Positions 54,035 through 63,185 of a DNA stretch of 64,000 nucleotides are shown one piece after another; position 1 is the stretch's first letter, and every line of letters begins with the position of its first letter. Location: the NCBI RefSeq assembly GCF_000230895.2, contig NC_016604.1, positions 1,426,001-1,490,000 on the forward strand, read 5' to 3'. The position numbers and the translations under genes were made by a program. The notes beneath the pieces were generated by a model that saw only the letters and a list, made by a program, of their open reading frames with translations, was not told the origin of the DNA and did not search any database. The stretch is from Mycolicibacterium rhodesiae NBB3 (GTDB lineage: Bacteria; Actinomycetota; Actinomycetes; Mycobacteriales; Mycobacteriaceae).

Positions 54035-55362
54035 TAGGCGGGGGCTTCCGTTTCCGATCGGGGTTTGACTCCCAGGTAGACCACCACTGCCGCGGCGGCC
54101 AGCGACAGCACTCCCACCACCCACAACGCGAGCTTGGCGTTGCCGGTCAGCCCGGTGAGCCATCCGGTGATGTAGGGACCGCTGAAACCGCTGAGGTTTC
54201 CGATCGAATTGATGAGGGCGATGCCGCCGGCGGCGGCCAGTCCGGTGAGGAATTTCGAGGGTAGCGACCAGAACACGGGCAGGGCGCACATGACCGAACA
54301 GGTGGACAGGGTCACGGCGACCATGGCCAGGTAGGGGTTCGTCATGTAGAGCGCGATCGGAATGGACACACCTCCGACGATCGCGGGGATCGCAACGTGC
54401 CAGACGCGTTCACCGGTTCGGTCGGAATGGCGCGCCCACGGCACCATCACGATGGCCGCGACGACGTAGGGCACCGACGTGACGAGGCCTCGTTCGATGA
54501 CGCTCAGATGCGTGCCGTACTGCTCCTGGAACCCAGCGATGATGGTCGGAAGAAAGAACCCGACGGCGTACAGACCATAGGTGATTCCGAAGTAGACGAA
54601 CGCCAGTAACAGGATCCTCGGGTGGCTCAGCGCTTTTCTCAGCGGCCAGCTCTGGCCGGTCTCGGCGACCGACCGCTCATAGCCGAGTATTGTTTCCAGC
54701 CAGTTCTTTTCGTCATCGTCGAGCCAGGTCGCTTCGGCCGGGCGGTCGGTCAGGTAGAACCAGCAGAAGAACGCCAAGAAGACGGCGGGCACGCCCTCGA
54801 TGAGAAACATGACACGCCAGCCGTCGAGTCCGAAAAGCCCGTGGCCCCAATCGATGATCAGCGAAGACAGGGTGGAACCGATGGCAGTGGAGACGGGCAC
54901 GGCCACCATGAACAGCGAAATCGCCTTCGAGCGTTGCTTTTCGGGGAACCAGAAGGTGAGGTAGAGAATCACTCCAGGAAAGAACCCCGCCTCGGCGACG
55001 CCGAGCAGGAACCGAAGGACGATCAGGGTCTCTGCATTGGGCACGAATGCAATTGCCGTACTGATGATTCCCCATGTCAGCATGATCCGTGCGAGCCAGC
55101 GCCGGCCGCCGAACTTATGGAGTGCGATGTTGCTCGGCACCTCCAGCAGGAAGTACCCGATGAAGAAGATGCCAGAGGCGAATCCGAACATCTTCGCGCT
55201 CATCGCAAGGTCTTCGTTCATGCCGTTGGGACCCGCGAAGCTGATGTTCACCCGGTCCAGGTAATTGACGAAGTAGAGAAGGACGAGGAACGGGATCAGA
55301 CGGCGGGTGACCCTCGTCATCGTCTGCTGCCCCACGGGCGAATCAGGTAGGTGCGTGGTCAT
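54034..55362 (-). CDS. MFS transporter, anion:cation symporter (phthalate permease) type
   Basis: A 442-residue protein with twelve predicted membrane helices. The start RRLIPFLVLLYFVNYLDRVN and the A-like motif FGGRRWLARIM place it in the ACS family, whose members carry organic anions such as tartrate, hexuronates or phthalate. The substrate is unknown. It overlaps the LysR gene by one base and therefore probably belongs to the same transcript, which starts from the operator region beside lysE. Confidence 0.9.
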   Translation of the reverse strand: MTTHLPDSPVGQQTMTRVTRRLIPFLVLLYFVNYLDRVNISFAGPNGMNEDLAMSAKMFGFASGIFFIGYFLLEVPSNIALHKFGGRRWLARIMLTWGIISTAIAFVPNAETLIVLRFLLGVAEAGFFPGVILYLTFWFPEKQRSKAISLFMVAVPVSTAIGSTLSSLIIDWGHGLFGLDGWRVMFLIEGVPAVFLAFFCWFYLTDRPAEATWLDDDEKNWLETILGYERSVAETGQSWPLRKALSHPRILLLAFVYFGITYGLYAVGFFLPTIIAGFQEQYGTHLSVIERGLVTSVPYVVAAIVMVPWARHSDRTGERVWHVAIPAIVGGVSIPIALYMTNPYLAMVAVTLSTCSVMCALPVFWSLPSKFLTGLAAAGGIALINSIGNLSGFSGPYITGWLTGLTGNAKLALWVVGVLSLAAAAVVVYLGVKPRSETEAPA

Positions 55363-55449
55363 CGATGCCCCCTGCGCTGTCCGCCACGATCGAATCAGAT
55401 TCTCACGTCGGTCGGCTAGCCGGATGCCGATTCACCCGTCGCGATTGTC

Positions 55450-55484
55450 ATTAGAGATGCTAATGCATATGAAGAAACATTAGC
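55450..55484. promoter_or_regulatory. LysR-type operator with repeated ATTAG/CTAAT half sites
   Basis: ATTAG (55450-55454) and CTAAT (55460-55464) form a perfect inverted repeat with the T-N11-A form of LysR sites. GCTAATG (55459-55465) and CATTAGC (55478-55484) form a second, seven-base inverted repeat with a 12-base spacer. The overlapping half sites lie between the MFS and lysE starts and fit binding of LysG/ArgP. Confidence 0.65.
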
Positions 55485-55520
55485 TGTACTGATGCTTTCC
55501 GACCTCCTACCGTCATACCG

Positions 55521-56120
55521 GTGACCTCCGCCCTGGCCGTCGGCTTCCTTGCCTCGCTGACGCTGATCGTCGCGATCGGCGCGCAGAACGCGTTCGTACT
55601 GCGCCAGGGCATCCGCGGTGAACATGTCATGGCGGTCGTCGCGGTGTGCGCGATATCCGACGTCGTGCTCATCGCAGCGGGCATCGCAGGTGTCGGAACA
55701 CTGATCGCCGCGCACCCCGGAGCCCTCGATATCGCGCGGTTCGGCGGCGCGGCGTTCCTGATCGGTTACGGCCTGCTGGCCGCGCGACGCGCATGGCGGC
55801 CGTCCGCGCTCATGGCGTCGGACAAGGGGCCCGGGCGCTTTCTCGAAGTGATGGTCACGTGCCTTGCGCTGACGTGGCTCAATCCGCATGTCTACCTCGA
55901 CACCGTGGTCCTGCTGGGCACACTGGCCAACGAGCACAGCAACGAACGCTGGCTGTTCGGCGTCGGGGCGGTCACCGCCAGCGTGGTGTGGTTCGTCAGC
56001 CTCGGGCTCGGAGCGCGTCGACTCTCCGGACTGTTCGCCGCCCCGCGCACCTGGCGGATCCTCGACGGACTGATTGCGATCACGATGACCGGCCTCGGCG
56101 TATCGCTTGCGCTGTCCTGA
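55521..56120 (+). CDS. lysE: LysE/ArgO-family amino-acid exporter
   Basis: A 199-residue protein starting at GTG 55521 with six hydrophobic helices. The segment [24 protein letters not shown] is diagnostic of LysE/ArgO, with [15 protein letters not shown] as the second conserved element. It exports lysine and arginine. It corresponds to Rv1986 type genes, which sit divergently beside a LysG gene; here an MFS gene lies between exporter and regulator. Confidence 0.92.
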   Translation: MTSALAVGFLASLTLIVAIGAQNAFVLRQGIRGEHVMAVVAVCAISDVVLIAAGIAGVGTLIAAHPGALDIARFGGAAFLIGYGLLAARRAWRPSALMASDKGPGRFLEVMVTCLALTWLNPHVYLDTVVLLGTLANEHSNERWLFGVGAVTASVVWFVSLGLGARRLSGLFAAPRTWRILDGLIAITMTGLGVSLALS

Positions 56121-56132
56121 CACAATCCGCCC

Positions 56133-56720
56133 ATGGGGGAAGGGGAACAAACACTCGGTCTGCGGGACCGCAAGAAGATCCGCACCCGCGACACGATCCG
56201 GCGGGAGGCGTTGCGCCTCATCGAGGAAAACGGCTATGCGAACACCACGATCGAACAGATCGCGCTGGCCGCCGAGATCGCGCCGAGCACGTTCTTTCGC
56301 TACTTTCCGAGCAAAGAGTCAGCCCTGATCGCGAACGGCCTCGACAAGGTGGCCATCGACGCGTTGGCCGCCCAGCCCGCAGACATGGCGCCGCTCAAGG
56401 CCTTTCGGCGTTCGTTGGAGATCACGCTGGCGACCGTCTCGGCTGCCGAATGGCACTTCGAGCGGGCCCGGCTCCGGCTGGTCCTGTCGGAGCCGGCACT
56501 CAAGACCGCACAGTTGGACGAATACCACCGCACGGCCGACAGGCTCGCCGAAGCGGAAGCCCGGCGTACCGGGCGCGATGCCAGGGACCTCGAAGTCCGC
56601 GTCTTCGTGGGAGCACTGGCCGGCGGCATGATGACGGCGCTGGACGGAAACCCGTCTGAGCTCGCCGATCGGCTGTACCGGACACTGGAGTTCATGGAAG
56701 CTGGTATGCCGTTCATATGA
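56133..56720 (+). CDS. TetR-family regulator
   Basis: A 195-residue protein. The HTH is TTIEQIALAAEIAPSTFFRYFPSKESALI at about residues 38-66. The C-terminal ligand domain has RRTGRDARDLEVRVFVGALAGGM, typical of actinobacterial TetR proteins next to SDR genes. It overlaps the next gene by four bases (ATGA). It lies 12 bases after lysE, so no separate promoter is obvious. Confidence 0.9.
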   Translation: MGEGEQTLGLRDRKKIRTRDTIRREALRLIEENGYANTTIEQIALAAEIAPSTFFRYFPSKESALIANGLDKVAIDALAAQPADMAPLKAFRRSLEITLATVSAAEWHFERARLRLVLSEPALKTAQLDEYHRTADRLAEAEARRTGRDARDLEVRVFVGALAGGMMTALDGNPSELADRLYRTLEFMEAGMPFI

Positions 56721-57517
56721 CCGGAACACAGAAGTCTGTATTCATCACCGGCGCCGCCGCAGGGATCGGCAGGGCGACTGCCCTGACATTCGCTCGAAGA
56801 GGGTTCACCGTCGGCGGCTTCGACATCGACGAGGTCGGCCTCAAGTCGCTCGCCGACGATATCGAACAGCTCGGCGCCAAGGCGATCGTCGGCCATCTCG
56901 ACGTCACCGACCCGGACGAGATGGCGCAACGGGTCGGCGAGTTCGCAAGCGCGGCCGGCGGTCGGCTCGACGTGATGATCAACAACGCGGGCATCCTGCG
57001 CGCCGGCCGGTTCGAGGAAATGGACATCGGCGGCCACCTCAAGGAAATCGACATCAACACCAAGGGTGTGGTGAACGGGCTGTACGCCGCGTTTCCCTAC
57101 CTTCGGTCCACGCCGGACGCCATTGTGATCAACCTGGCATCGGCGTCGGCGATCTACGGTCAGGCCGAACTCGCCAACTACAGCGCGACCAAGTTCTTCG
57201 TCCGCGGCATCACCGAAGCGCTGGACCTCGAGTGGGAGCGATACGGGATTCGGGTGATCGCGATGTGGCCGCTGTACGTGAAGACCGCGATGACCGACAA
57301 CATCAAAACCGGCACCACCGAGTCGCTCGGCATCCGGTTGACCGCGCAGGACATCGCGGACGCGATCGTGGCGGCGACCGAACCCTCGAAACTGCGCCGC
57401 GCCATCCACCAGGTGCACTTCCCCGTCGGCTCTCAGACCAAGGCTCTGGCGGCCGGTTCCCGCTTCTCGCCGGGCTGGCTCACCCGGCTGGTCAACAAGA
57501 GACTGGCGCATTCCTGA
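56717..57517 (+). CDS. SDR-family oxidoreductase
   Basis: A 266-residue SDR: TGAAAGIG cofactor loop, INNAG, a Ser in NLASASAIYG and YSATK active site. The C-terminal part (KALAAGSRFSPGWLTRLVNKRLA) is basic and extended. The substrate is unknown. It overlaps the tetR gene by four bases upstream and the EF-Tu-domain gene by one base downstream (TGATG). Confidence 0.88.
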   Translation: MTGTQKSVFITGAAAGIGRATALTFARRGFTVGGFDIDEVGLKSLADDIEQLGAKAIVGHLDVTDPDEMAQRVGEFASAAGGRLDVMINNAGILRAGRFEEMDIGGHLKEIDINTKGVVNGLYAAFPYLRSTPDAIVINLASASAIYGQAELANYSATKFFVRGITEALDLEWERYGIRVIAMWPLYVKTAMTDNIKTGTTESLGIRLTAQDIADAIVAATEPSKLRRAIHQVHFPVGSQTKALAAGSRFSPGWLTRLVNKRLAHS

Positions 57518-57807
57518 TGTTCAAGATGACGGTCGAAGACGTGTTCGCGATCCGCAATCGGGGGGTGGTCGCCACCGGCCGGGTCGAGAGCGGAACGCTG
57601 CGCGTCGGCGACACCGTCCAGGTCAACGGCGGCCCGGGCGTCACGGTCTCCGCCATCGAGAAGTTTCGCAAGCAGCAGGACGAAGCGACGACCGGCGAGA
57701 ACGTCGGCGTTCTGATCAAGGACATCGAACGGGCTCAGCTCAATCGCGGCGACGTCCTGACGTCATCCTCGTCGTCCGTGTCGTACGGCGAGGCACCCGG
57801 CATCTAA
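57517..57807 (+). CDS. Orphan EF-Tu domain-2-like protein
   Basis: The ATG at 57517 gives 96 residues. The sequence is that of translation-factor domain 2, a beta barrel: MTVEDVFAIRNRGVVATGRV, GTLRVGDTVQVNG, GENVGVLIKDIERAQLNRGDVL. EF-Tu has the same elements (VEDVFTITGRGTVVTGRVE, GDNVGLLLRG, RGQVL), but no GTPase domain is present here. Such a domain alone could bind a factor or RNA; no function is known to me. The end is Ser-rich. It is coupled to the SDR gene upstream. Confidence 0.8.
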   Translation: MFKMTVEDVFAIRNRGVVATGRVESGTLRVGDTVQVNGGPGVTVSAIEKFRKQQDEATTGENVGVLIKDIERAQLNRGDVLTSSSSSVSYGEAPGI

Positions 57808-57862
57808 TCGCGCTGAGCGCAACGAGTGACCTCGCGCGCCGCCCCGGAATACGGTGCCGCGC

Positions 57863-57952
57863 ATGAACGAGGATTGGCTCGCCGTCATCGTCGGCCTTGC
57901 CCTGCTGACCCTGGTACTCATCGGGGCGATCCCGGGCAGCGTGATCCCGTGA
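57863..57952 (+). CDS. 29-residue membrane micropeptide coupled to the YeiH transporter
   Basis: The ATG at 57863 gives MNEDWLAVIVGLALLTLVLI followed by GAIPGSVIP, one transmembrane helix with an acidic N-terminus and a Pro-ended tail. The stop overlaps the GTG of the transporter gene (GTGA). The placement, codon use and coupling support a real small gene, possibly a stabilising subunit of the transporter. It is too short for standard annotation. Confidence 0.6.
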   Translation: MNEDWLAVIVGLALLTLVLIGAIPGSVIP

Positions 57953-59064
57953 CCGAACAGACCACCACCGAAGAACGCACCGGGGACCGCGATCACGGTA
58001 TCGGCTACGCGATCGCCGGCGTCCTCCTCGTCGTCGCGCTGGGCGCCGCAACCCGATTTCTCGAGCAGGAGGTCCCGCATTGGGCGGCGGGCACCCCGTT
58101 CGCGAAGGTCGCGAAGTCCATCGAATTCCCCATCTATGCAATCGCTTTGGGGTTGATCGGCAACTTCATCCTGTCGAAGCTCGCGCTGCGTGACGCGTTG
58201 GCCAGCGGGTTTCGGACGGAGTTCTTCATCAAGACCGGGCTCGTTCTGCTCGGTGCGTCCATCAACCTGAAGGTTCTCGTCAGCGCGGCGGGCCCATCGA
58301 TCATCCAGGCGCTACTCCTGATCTCCGTCGTGTTCGGATTCACCTGGTGGCTGGGCGGAGTACTCAAGCTGGAGGACAAACTGCGAGCCCTACTGGCATC
58401 AGCGGTGTCGATATGCGGTGTCAGCGCCGCCATCGCGGCGGCAGGCGCGGTACAGGCCAAGAAGGAACAACTGGCCTACGCCGCGTCCCTGGTGATCGCC
58501 TTCGCGCTGCCGTCGATCTTCCTACTTCCTTGGCTCGCAGATGTTCTCAACCTCTCCGACGCCGTCGCCGGGGCGTGGATCGGCGGCAACATCGACACCA
58601 CCGCGGCCGTTGCAGCCGCGGGAGCACTCGCGGGCGAGGACGCGCTGCAGATCGCCACGATCGTGAAGACCACCCAGAATGCCTTGATCGGGGTCGTCGC
58701 AATCGCGTTGACCGCATACTTCGCCTTCAAGGTCGAACGCAAGTCCTCCGAGGAGGCGCGGCCGTCGGCACGCCAGTTCTGGGATCGTTTCCCGAAGTTC
58801 GTCCTGGGCTTCATCGCCGCATCGATCATCGGCACGCTGTTCCTCCAGTGGGGCGGGGACAAGTCGGCTATCACGACCGTCAACGACCTCCGCACCTGGT
58901 TCCTGATCTTCGCATTCGTCGCGATCGGTCTCGAGTTCTCGCTGAAGGGGCTCAGGGAGGCGGGCTGGCGACCCATCGCGCTGTTCGCCTCGGCGACGGT
59001 CGTCAACATCGTCGTCGCGCTGGGCCTGGCCGTCGTATTGTTCGGCGGTTTCGAAGTGAGTTAG
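57949..59064 (+). CDS. YeiH/UPF0324-family putative sulfate exporter
   Basis: The GTG at 57949 (MTEQTTTEERTGDRDHGIGYA) gives 371 residues with about ten membrane helices. Conserved family segments are FIKTGLVLLGASINLKVL, SICGVSAAIAAAGAVQAKKEQ and GAWIGGNIDTTAAVAAAGAL. The family is annotated as a putative sulfate exporter, largely from taurine-linked neighbours elsewhere; direct evidence is limited. It follows the micropeptide with a four-base overlap. Confidence 0.85.
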   Translation: MTEQTTTEERTGDRDHGIGYAIAGVLLVVALGAATRFLEQEVPHWAAGTPFAKVAKSIEFPIYAIALGLIGNFILSKLALRDALASGFRTEFFIKTGLVLLGASINLKVLVSAAGPSIIQALLLISVVFGFTWWLGGVLKLEDKLRALLASAVSICGVSAAIAAAGAVQAKKEQLAYAASLVIAFALPSIFLLPWLADVLNLSDAVAGAWIGGNIDTTAAVAAAGALAGEDALQIATIVKTTQNALIGVVAIALTAYFAFKVERKSSEEARPSARQFWDRFPKFVLGFIAASIIGTLFLQWGGDKSAITTVNDLRTWFLIFAFVAIGLEFSLKGLREAGWRPIALFASATVVNIVVALGLAVVLFGGFEVS

Positions 59065-59077
59065 CTACTCTCGCCGA

Positions 59078-59986
59078 GTGCCTGCTTCGTTGTCCCGGCG
59101 GGGATTCCTGGCGTTGACGGCCGGGGCGGCCGCGCTGGTGGCCGCCTGCGAGTCGAAACCCGGTGAGGTCGCCAGCGACGGCTCCGTCACCGTCAAGCAC
59201 GTCTTCGGCGAGACCAAGATCGGAGCGCCCCCGAAGCGGGTGGTCAGCGCGGGGCTCACCGAAGCCGACGACCTGCTCGCCGTCGGCGTCGTACCGATCG
59301 CGGTGACGGACTGGTTCGGCGGCCAGCCGTTCGGCGTATGGCCATGGGCGCAACCGAAACTCGGCGGCGCACAGCCCGTGGTGCTGAACCTCGCGGAGGG
59401 CATTCCAGTGGAGCAGATCGCATCGCTTCGACCCGATCTGATCGTCGCCACCAATGCCGGACTCGACAAGGACACCTACAACAAACTGACGGCTATCGCC
59501 CCGACGATCGCGCAGTCCGGTCAGGATGCGTTCTTCGAACCGTGGAAGGACCAGGCGAGCGTCATCGGCCAGGCGGTGTTCAAGCACGACGAGATGCAAT
59601 CGCTCATCGCCGCGGTCGACGAGAAGTTCGCCGCGGCGGGCATGAACAACCCGCAGTTCGCGGGCAAGACGGTACTGCTGGCCGAAGGGCGCCTCACCGA
59701 GGGCCGGATCGAAGCGCAGACCCCGGCATGGCGTAGCGATTTCCTCACGGCGATGGGCCTCACCATCGCAACAGACGCCGACGGCGCCGACGTTCTGATC
59801 TGGACCACCGAGAGCGACGAGGAACAGGCCGCGATACTCGGGGATCCGGCAGTGGCGAAGCGAGATCCGAGACGAAACGTGTTCACCGGCAAGGAACTGG
59901 CGGGGGCCGTCGCCTACGCCTCGCCGCTGTCATATCCGGTGGTGGCAGACCGGCTGCCGGGACTCATCGCCACCGCGCTCGCCTGA
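59078..59986 (+). CDS. fecB2: Iron-siderophore-type ABC substrate-binding lipoprotein (FecB2-like)
   Basis: A 302-residue protein starting at GTG 59078. The N-terminus has a twin-arginine-like SRRGFLAL followed by a lipobox VAAC, so it is an exported lipoprotein. The periplasmic-binding-protein fold is indicated by RVVSAGLTEADDLLAVGVVPIAV and LRPDLIVATNAGLD. It resembles Rv0265c (FecB2), which binds carboxymycobactin or heme-type iron sources. No permease genes are adjacent. Confidence 0.85.
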   Translation: MPASLSRRGFLALTAGAAALVAACESKPGEVASDGSVTVKHVFGETKIGAPPKRVVSAGLTEADDLLAVGVVPIAVTDWFGGQPFGVWPWAQPKLGGAQPVVLNLAEGIPVEQIASLRPDLIVATNAGLDKDTYNKLTAIAPTIAQSGQDAFFEPWKDQASVIGQAVFKHDEMQSLIAAVDEKFAAAGMNNPQFAGKTVLLAEGRLTEGRIEAQTPAWRSDFLTAMGLTIATDADGADVLIWTTESDEEQAAILGDPAVAKRDPRRNVFTGKELAGAVAYASPLSYPVVADRLPGLIATALA

Positions 59987-59998
59987 CAAGATGTCCCG

Positions 59999-60703
59999 GT
60001 GACCGCCACCGACACCAAGTCAGAACACCGAGGTTTCGCGACCACGGGTTCGGCCTACTATCCGACGTTGGTCGCGATCTTCACCGGACTGGTCCTGATC
60101 TCCAATGTCTCGGCCACCAAAGGCATCGCGTTCGGACCGATCATCGGCGACTGGTCACTGATCACCGACGGCGGCTTCGTCGTGTTCCCGATGACCTATG
60201 TGATCGGCGACGTGCTCTCCGAGGTCTACGGTTTCAAGGCCACCCGGCGTGCCATCTACATCGCCTTCGTCATGGAGGTCATCGCCGCGTTCACGTTCTG
60301 GCTGACCGCCTACCTCCCCGCGGCGGACTTCTACACCAATCAGGCGGCGTTCGAAGCCGTCGTCAAACCGTTCACGCAGTTGATCATCGCGGGGCTCGCC
60401 GGCTTCATCGTCGGGCAGACACTCAATGCGTGGGTGGTGGTGCAGATCAAGGCGCGCACCAAGGAGAAGCACCTCTGGGCTCGGTTGATCGGCTCGACGA
60501 TCGTCGGCGAGTTCGCCGACACCCTGGTCTTCTGCTCCATCGCCGCGGGTGCGATCGGTATCAGCACGTGGCGCGACTTCGTCACATACGTGGCGTTGGG
60601 CTGGATCTACAAGACCCTCGTCGAGATCGTCGTGCTGCCGGTGACGTATCGGGTGATCGCCTTCATCAAGCGTCGCGAGCCGACGTATCAGCCCGCGGTG
60701 TGA
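59999..60703 (+). CDS. Queuosine-precursor transporter (VUT/YhhQ family)
   Basis: A 234-residue protein starting at GTG 59999, 12 bases after the FecB2 gene, with about six membrane helices. Typical family motifs are VLISNVSATKGIAFGP, FPMTYVIGDVLSEVYGF and GSTIVGEFADTLVFCSIA. The family imports preQ0/preQ1 or related bases for queuosine synthesis. I do not recall this gene between Rv0264c and Rv0265c in M. tuberculosis. Confidence 0.88.
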   Translation: MTATDTKSEHRGFATTGSAYYPTLVAIFTGLVLISNVSATKGIAFGPIIGDWSLITDGGFVVFPMTYVIGDVLSEVYGFKATRRAIYIAFVMEVIAAFTFWLTAYLPAADFYTNQAAFEAVVKPFTQLIIAGLAGFIVGQTLNAWVVVQIKARTKEKHLWARLIGSTIVGEFADTLVFCSIAAGAIGISTWRDFVTYVALGWIYKTLVEIVVLPVTYRVIAFIKRREPTYQPAV

Positions 60704-60787
60704 GGCTTCGTTAAGGCCGCTCTGGCAAGGTTCAGAGAGATCCGAAGAGCAAGAGTAACGCTCCCTACTCACGGGTAATTTTGTGCC

Positions 60788-61477
60788 ATGAGCGTGACAG
60801 TTGACCTGAGGGACGCCAACGCGAAGGACGCGGATCCCGTCATGATTCGCGACTACGGAAATCATGCCCTGCTGCTGGAACTGCGTGACACCGAAGAGGT
60901 GCTGGCGTGGTCGGCGGCGATCCGAGAAGCCGAACTGCCCGGCGTGCTCGACATTGTTCCGGCCTCGCGCACGGTCCTGGTCAAGGTGGCGGGTGCGGGG
61001 TATCAGGCGCCCACACGGCAGCGGTTGGCCAAGCTGGCCGTCGCGTCCGGGACCGCGGCGGCCACGTCGCCGGCGGACGCGCGAGCCGATGTCGAGATCG
61101 AGGTGGTCTACGACGGCCCCGATCTCGACGAGGTGGCCCGCCTCACCGGGATGACCGCTGAGGAAGTGGTCGCCACCCACACCGGAACGTTGTGGCGAGT
61201 CGGATTCGGCGGGTTCGCGCCGGGCTTCGCGTATCTCGTCGGCGGTGACAGCCGCCTCGAGGTGCCGCGGCGGGCCGAACCCCGGACCAAGGTGCCCGCC
61301 GGTTCGGTGGGGCTCGCAGGTGAATTCAGCGGGGTGTACCCCCGCGAGTCGCCCGGGGGCTGGCAACTGATCGGCCGCATCTCCGCGGATCAGGCGGCGC
61401 TGTGGGATGTCAGCCGCGACCCGCCCGCATTATTGGTGCCGGGCATGTGGGTGCAGTTCCGAGGGGTGCAGTCGTGA
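60788..61477 (+). CDS. pxpB: 5-oxoprolinase subunit PxpB
   Basis: A 229-residue protein of the KipI/allophanate-hydrolase-subunit-1 family. Key elements are [14 protein letters not shown], then [25 protein letters not shown] sequence (GFAPGFAYL) and [20 protein letters not shown] near the end. With PxpA and PxpC it converts 5-oxoproline to glutamate using ATP; no pxpA is in this window. It overlaps pxpC by four bases. The order matches Rv0264c-Rv0263c. Confidence 0.9.
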   Translation: MSVTVDLRDANAKDADPVMIRDYGNHALLLELRDTEEVLAWSAAIREAELPGVLDIVPASRTVLVKVAGAGYQAPTRQRLAKLAVASGTAAATSPADARADVEIEVVYDGPDLDEVARLTGMTAEEVVATHTGTLWRVGFGGFAPGFAYLVGGDSRLEVPRRAEPRTKVPAGSVGLAGEFSGVYPRESPGGWQLIGRISADQAALWDVSRDPPALLVPGMWVQFRGVQS

Positions 61478-62373
61478 GCGCGACACTGGAGATCCTGCGT
61501 ACCGGTCCGATGTCACTGATCGAGGACCTCGGCCGACCGGGTCTCGCCCACATGGGTGTCAGCCGCTCCGGTGCAGCCGATCGCCGCGCACACACACTGG
61601 CCAACCGCCTGGTGGCCAACCCCGGCGAGTGCGCGACGATCGAGGTGACCTTCGGCGGGCTCACGGCACGGGTGCGCGGGGGCAACAGGGAGGGCGTCGC
61701 GATCGCCGTCACCGGCGCGGACACCGATCCGGCGATCAACGGGGTTCCGTTCGGCACGAACAGCATTCACCACGTTCGCGACGGTGAAGTGATCACGCTC
61801 GGCGCGCCGCACTCGGGGTTGCGGACCTATCTGGCGGTGCGTGGCGGCATCGACGTCGAGCCGGTGCTCGGGTCACGTTCATACGACGTCATGTCGGCGA
61901 TCGGACCGCTGCCGCTGGCGCCGGGGGACGTACTGCCGATCGGCGAACACAGCGGCGAATTGCCCGAGCTCGATCAGGCGCCGGTGGCGGCGATCGGGGA
62001 CGACGTGCTCGAGCTGATGGTGGTGCCGGGGCCTCGCGACGACTGGTTCATCGACCCGGACGTGTTGGTCCGCACCAACTGGCAGGCCACCAACAAGAGC
62101 GACCGCGTCGGGATGCGTCTGGTCGGCATGCCCCTCGAATATCGGTGGCCGGACCGTCAGTTGCCCAGCGAAGGCGCGACCCGTGGGGCAATTCAGGTGC
62201 CGCCGAACGGTTTTCCGGTGATCCTCGGTCCGGACCACCCGGTGACCGGCGGTTATCCGGTGATCGGCGTAGTGGCCGATGACGACATCGACCGGGTCGC
62301 GCAGATCCGGCCGGGCCAGACGGTGCGCATGCATTGGTCACGGCCGCGCCGCCCGTTCGAAGGCACCGCATAG
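61474..62373 (+). CDS. pxpC: 5-oxoprolinase subunit PxpC
   Basis: The GTG at 61474 overlaps the pxpB stop and gives 299 residues of the KipA/allophanate-hydrolase-subunit-2 family: [70 protein letters not shown]. It works with PxpB in 5-oxoproline hydrolysis. A 24-base gap leads to the acetyltransferase gene, so all three are probably co-transcribed, as in M. tuberculosis. Confidence 0.92.
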   Translation: MSATLEILRTGPMSLIEDLGRPGLAHMGVSRSGAADRRAHTLANRLVANPGECATIEVTFGGLTARVRGGNREGVAIAVTGADTDPAINGVPFGTNSIHHVRDGEVITLGAPHSGLRTYLAVRGGIDVEPVLGSRSYDVMSAIGPLPLAPGDVLPIGEHSGELPELDQAPVAAIGDDVLELMVVPGPRDDWFIDPDVLVRTNWQATNKSDRVGMRLVGMPLEYRWPDRQLPSEGATRGAIQVPPNGFPVILGPDHPVTGGYPVIGVVADDDIDRVAQIRPGQTVRMHWSRPRRPFEGTA

Positions 62374-62388
62374 CGCGCGATCTGGTAG

Positions 62389-62997
<609 letters not shown>

Positions 62998-63011
62998 CGG
63001 GTCGCAGCGAG

Positions 63012-63041
63012 GCTCACACCCGCTGCGTTCGGCGGGTGAGC
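63012..63041 (+). terminator. Stem-loop after the AAC(2')-I gene
   Basis: GCTCACACCCGC (63012-63023) can pair with GCGGGTGAGC (63032-63041) to form a ten-base stem with a two-base bulge and an eight-base loop, 15 bases after the gene's stop. There is no T-run after it, but many mycobacterial terminators lack one. Confidence 0.4.
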
Positions 63042-63138
63042 GGAAGTTCACGGCAGAGTCACCGTCGTGCAATTGGGGGCAATAAAGCATTCTTAACCTG
63101 GTGTTATGGGTTGCCGACCGGGGCCGACACGTCGAGGC

Positions 63139-63163
63139 AATAACCGAGTAATCACTTGGAAAC
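63139..63163. promoter_or_regulatory. Weak GlnR-like site upstream of the HemD-like gene
   Basis: The segment contains an AC-N9-AC arrangement (63043-type spacing: AC at 63143-63144 and 63154-63155) followed by GGAAAC. This loosely fits a GlnR half-box. I recall that the M. smegmatis counterpart gene is nitrogen-regulated, which motivates the call. The match is poor enough to be chance. Confidence 0.25.
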
Positions 63164-63185
63164 ATGAACTGAATACACAGGTGCA

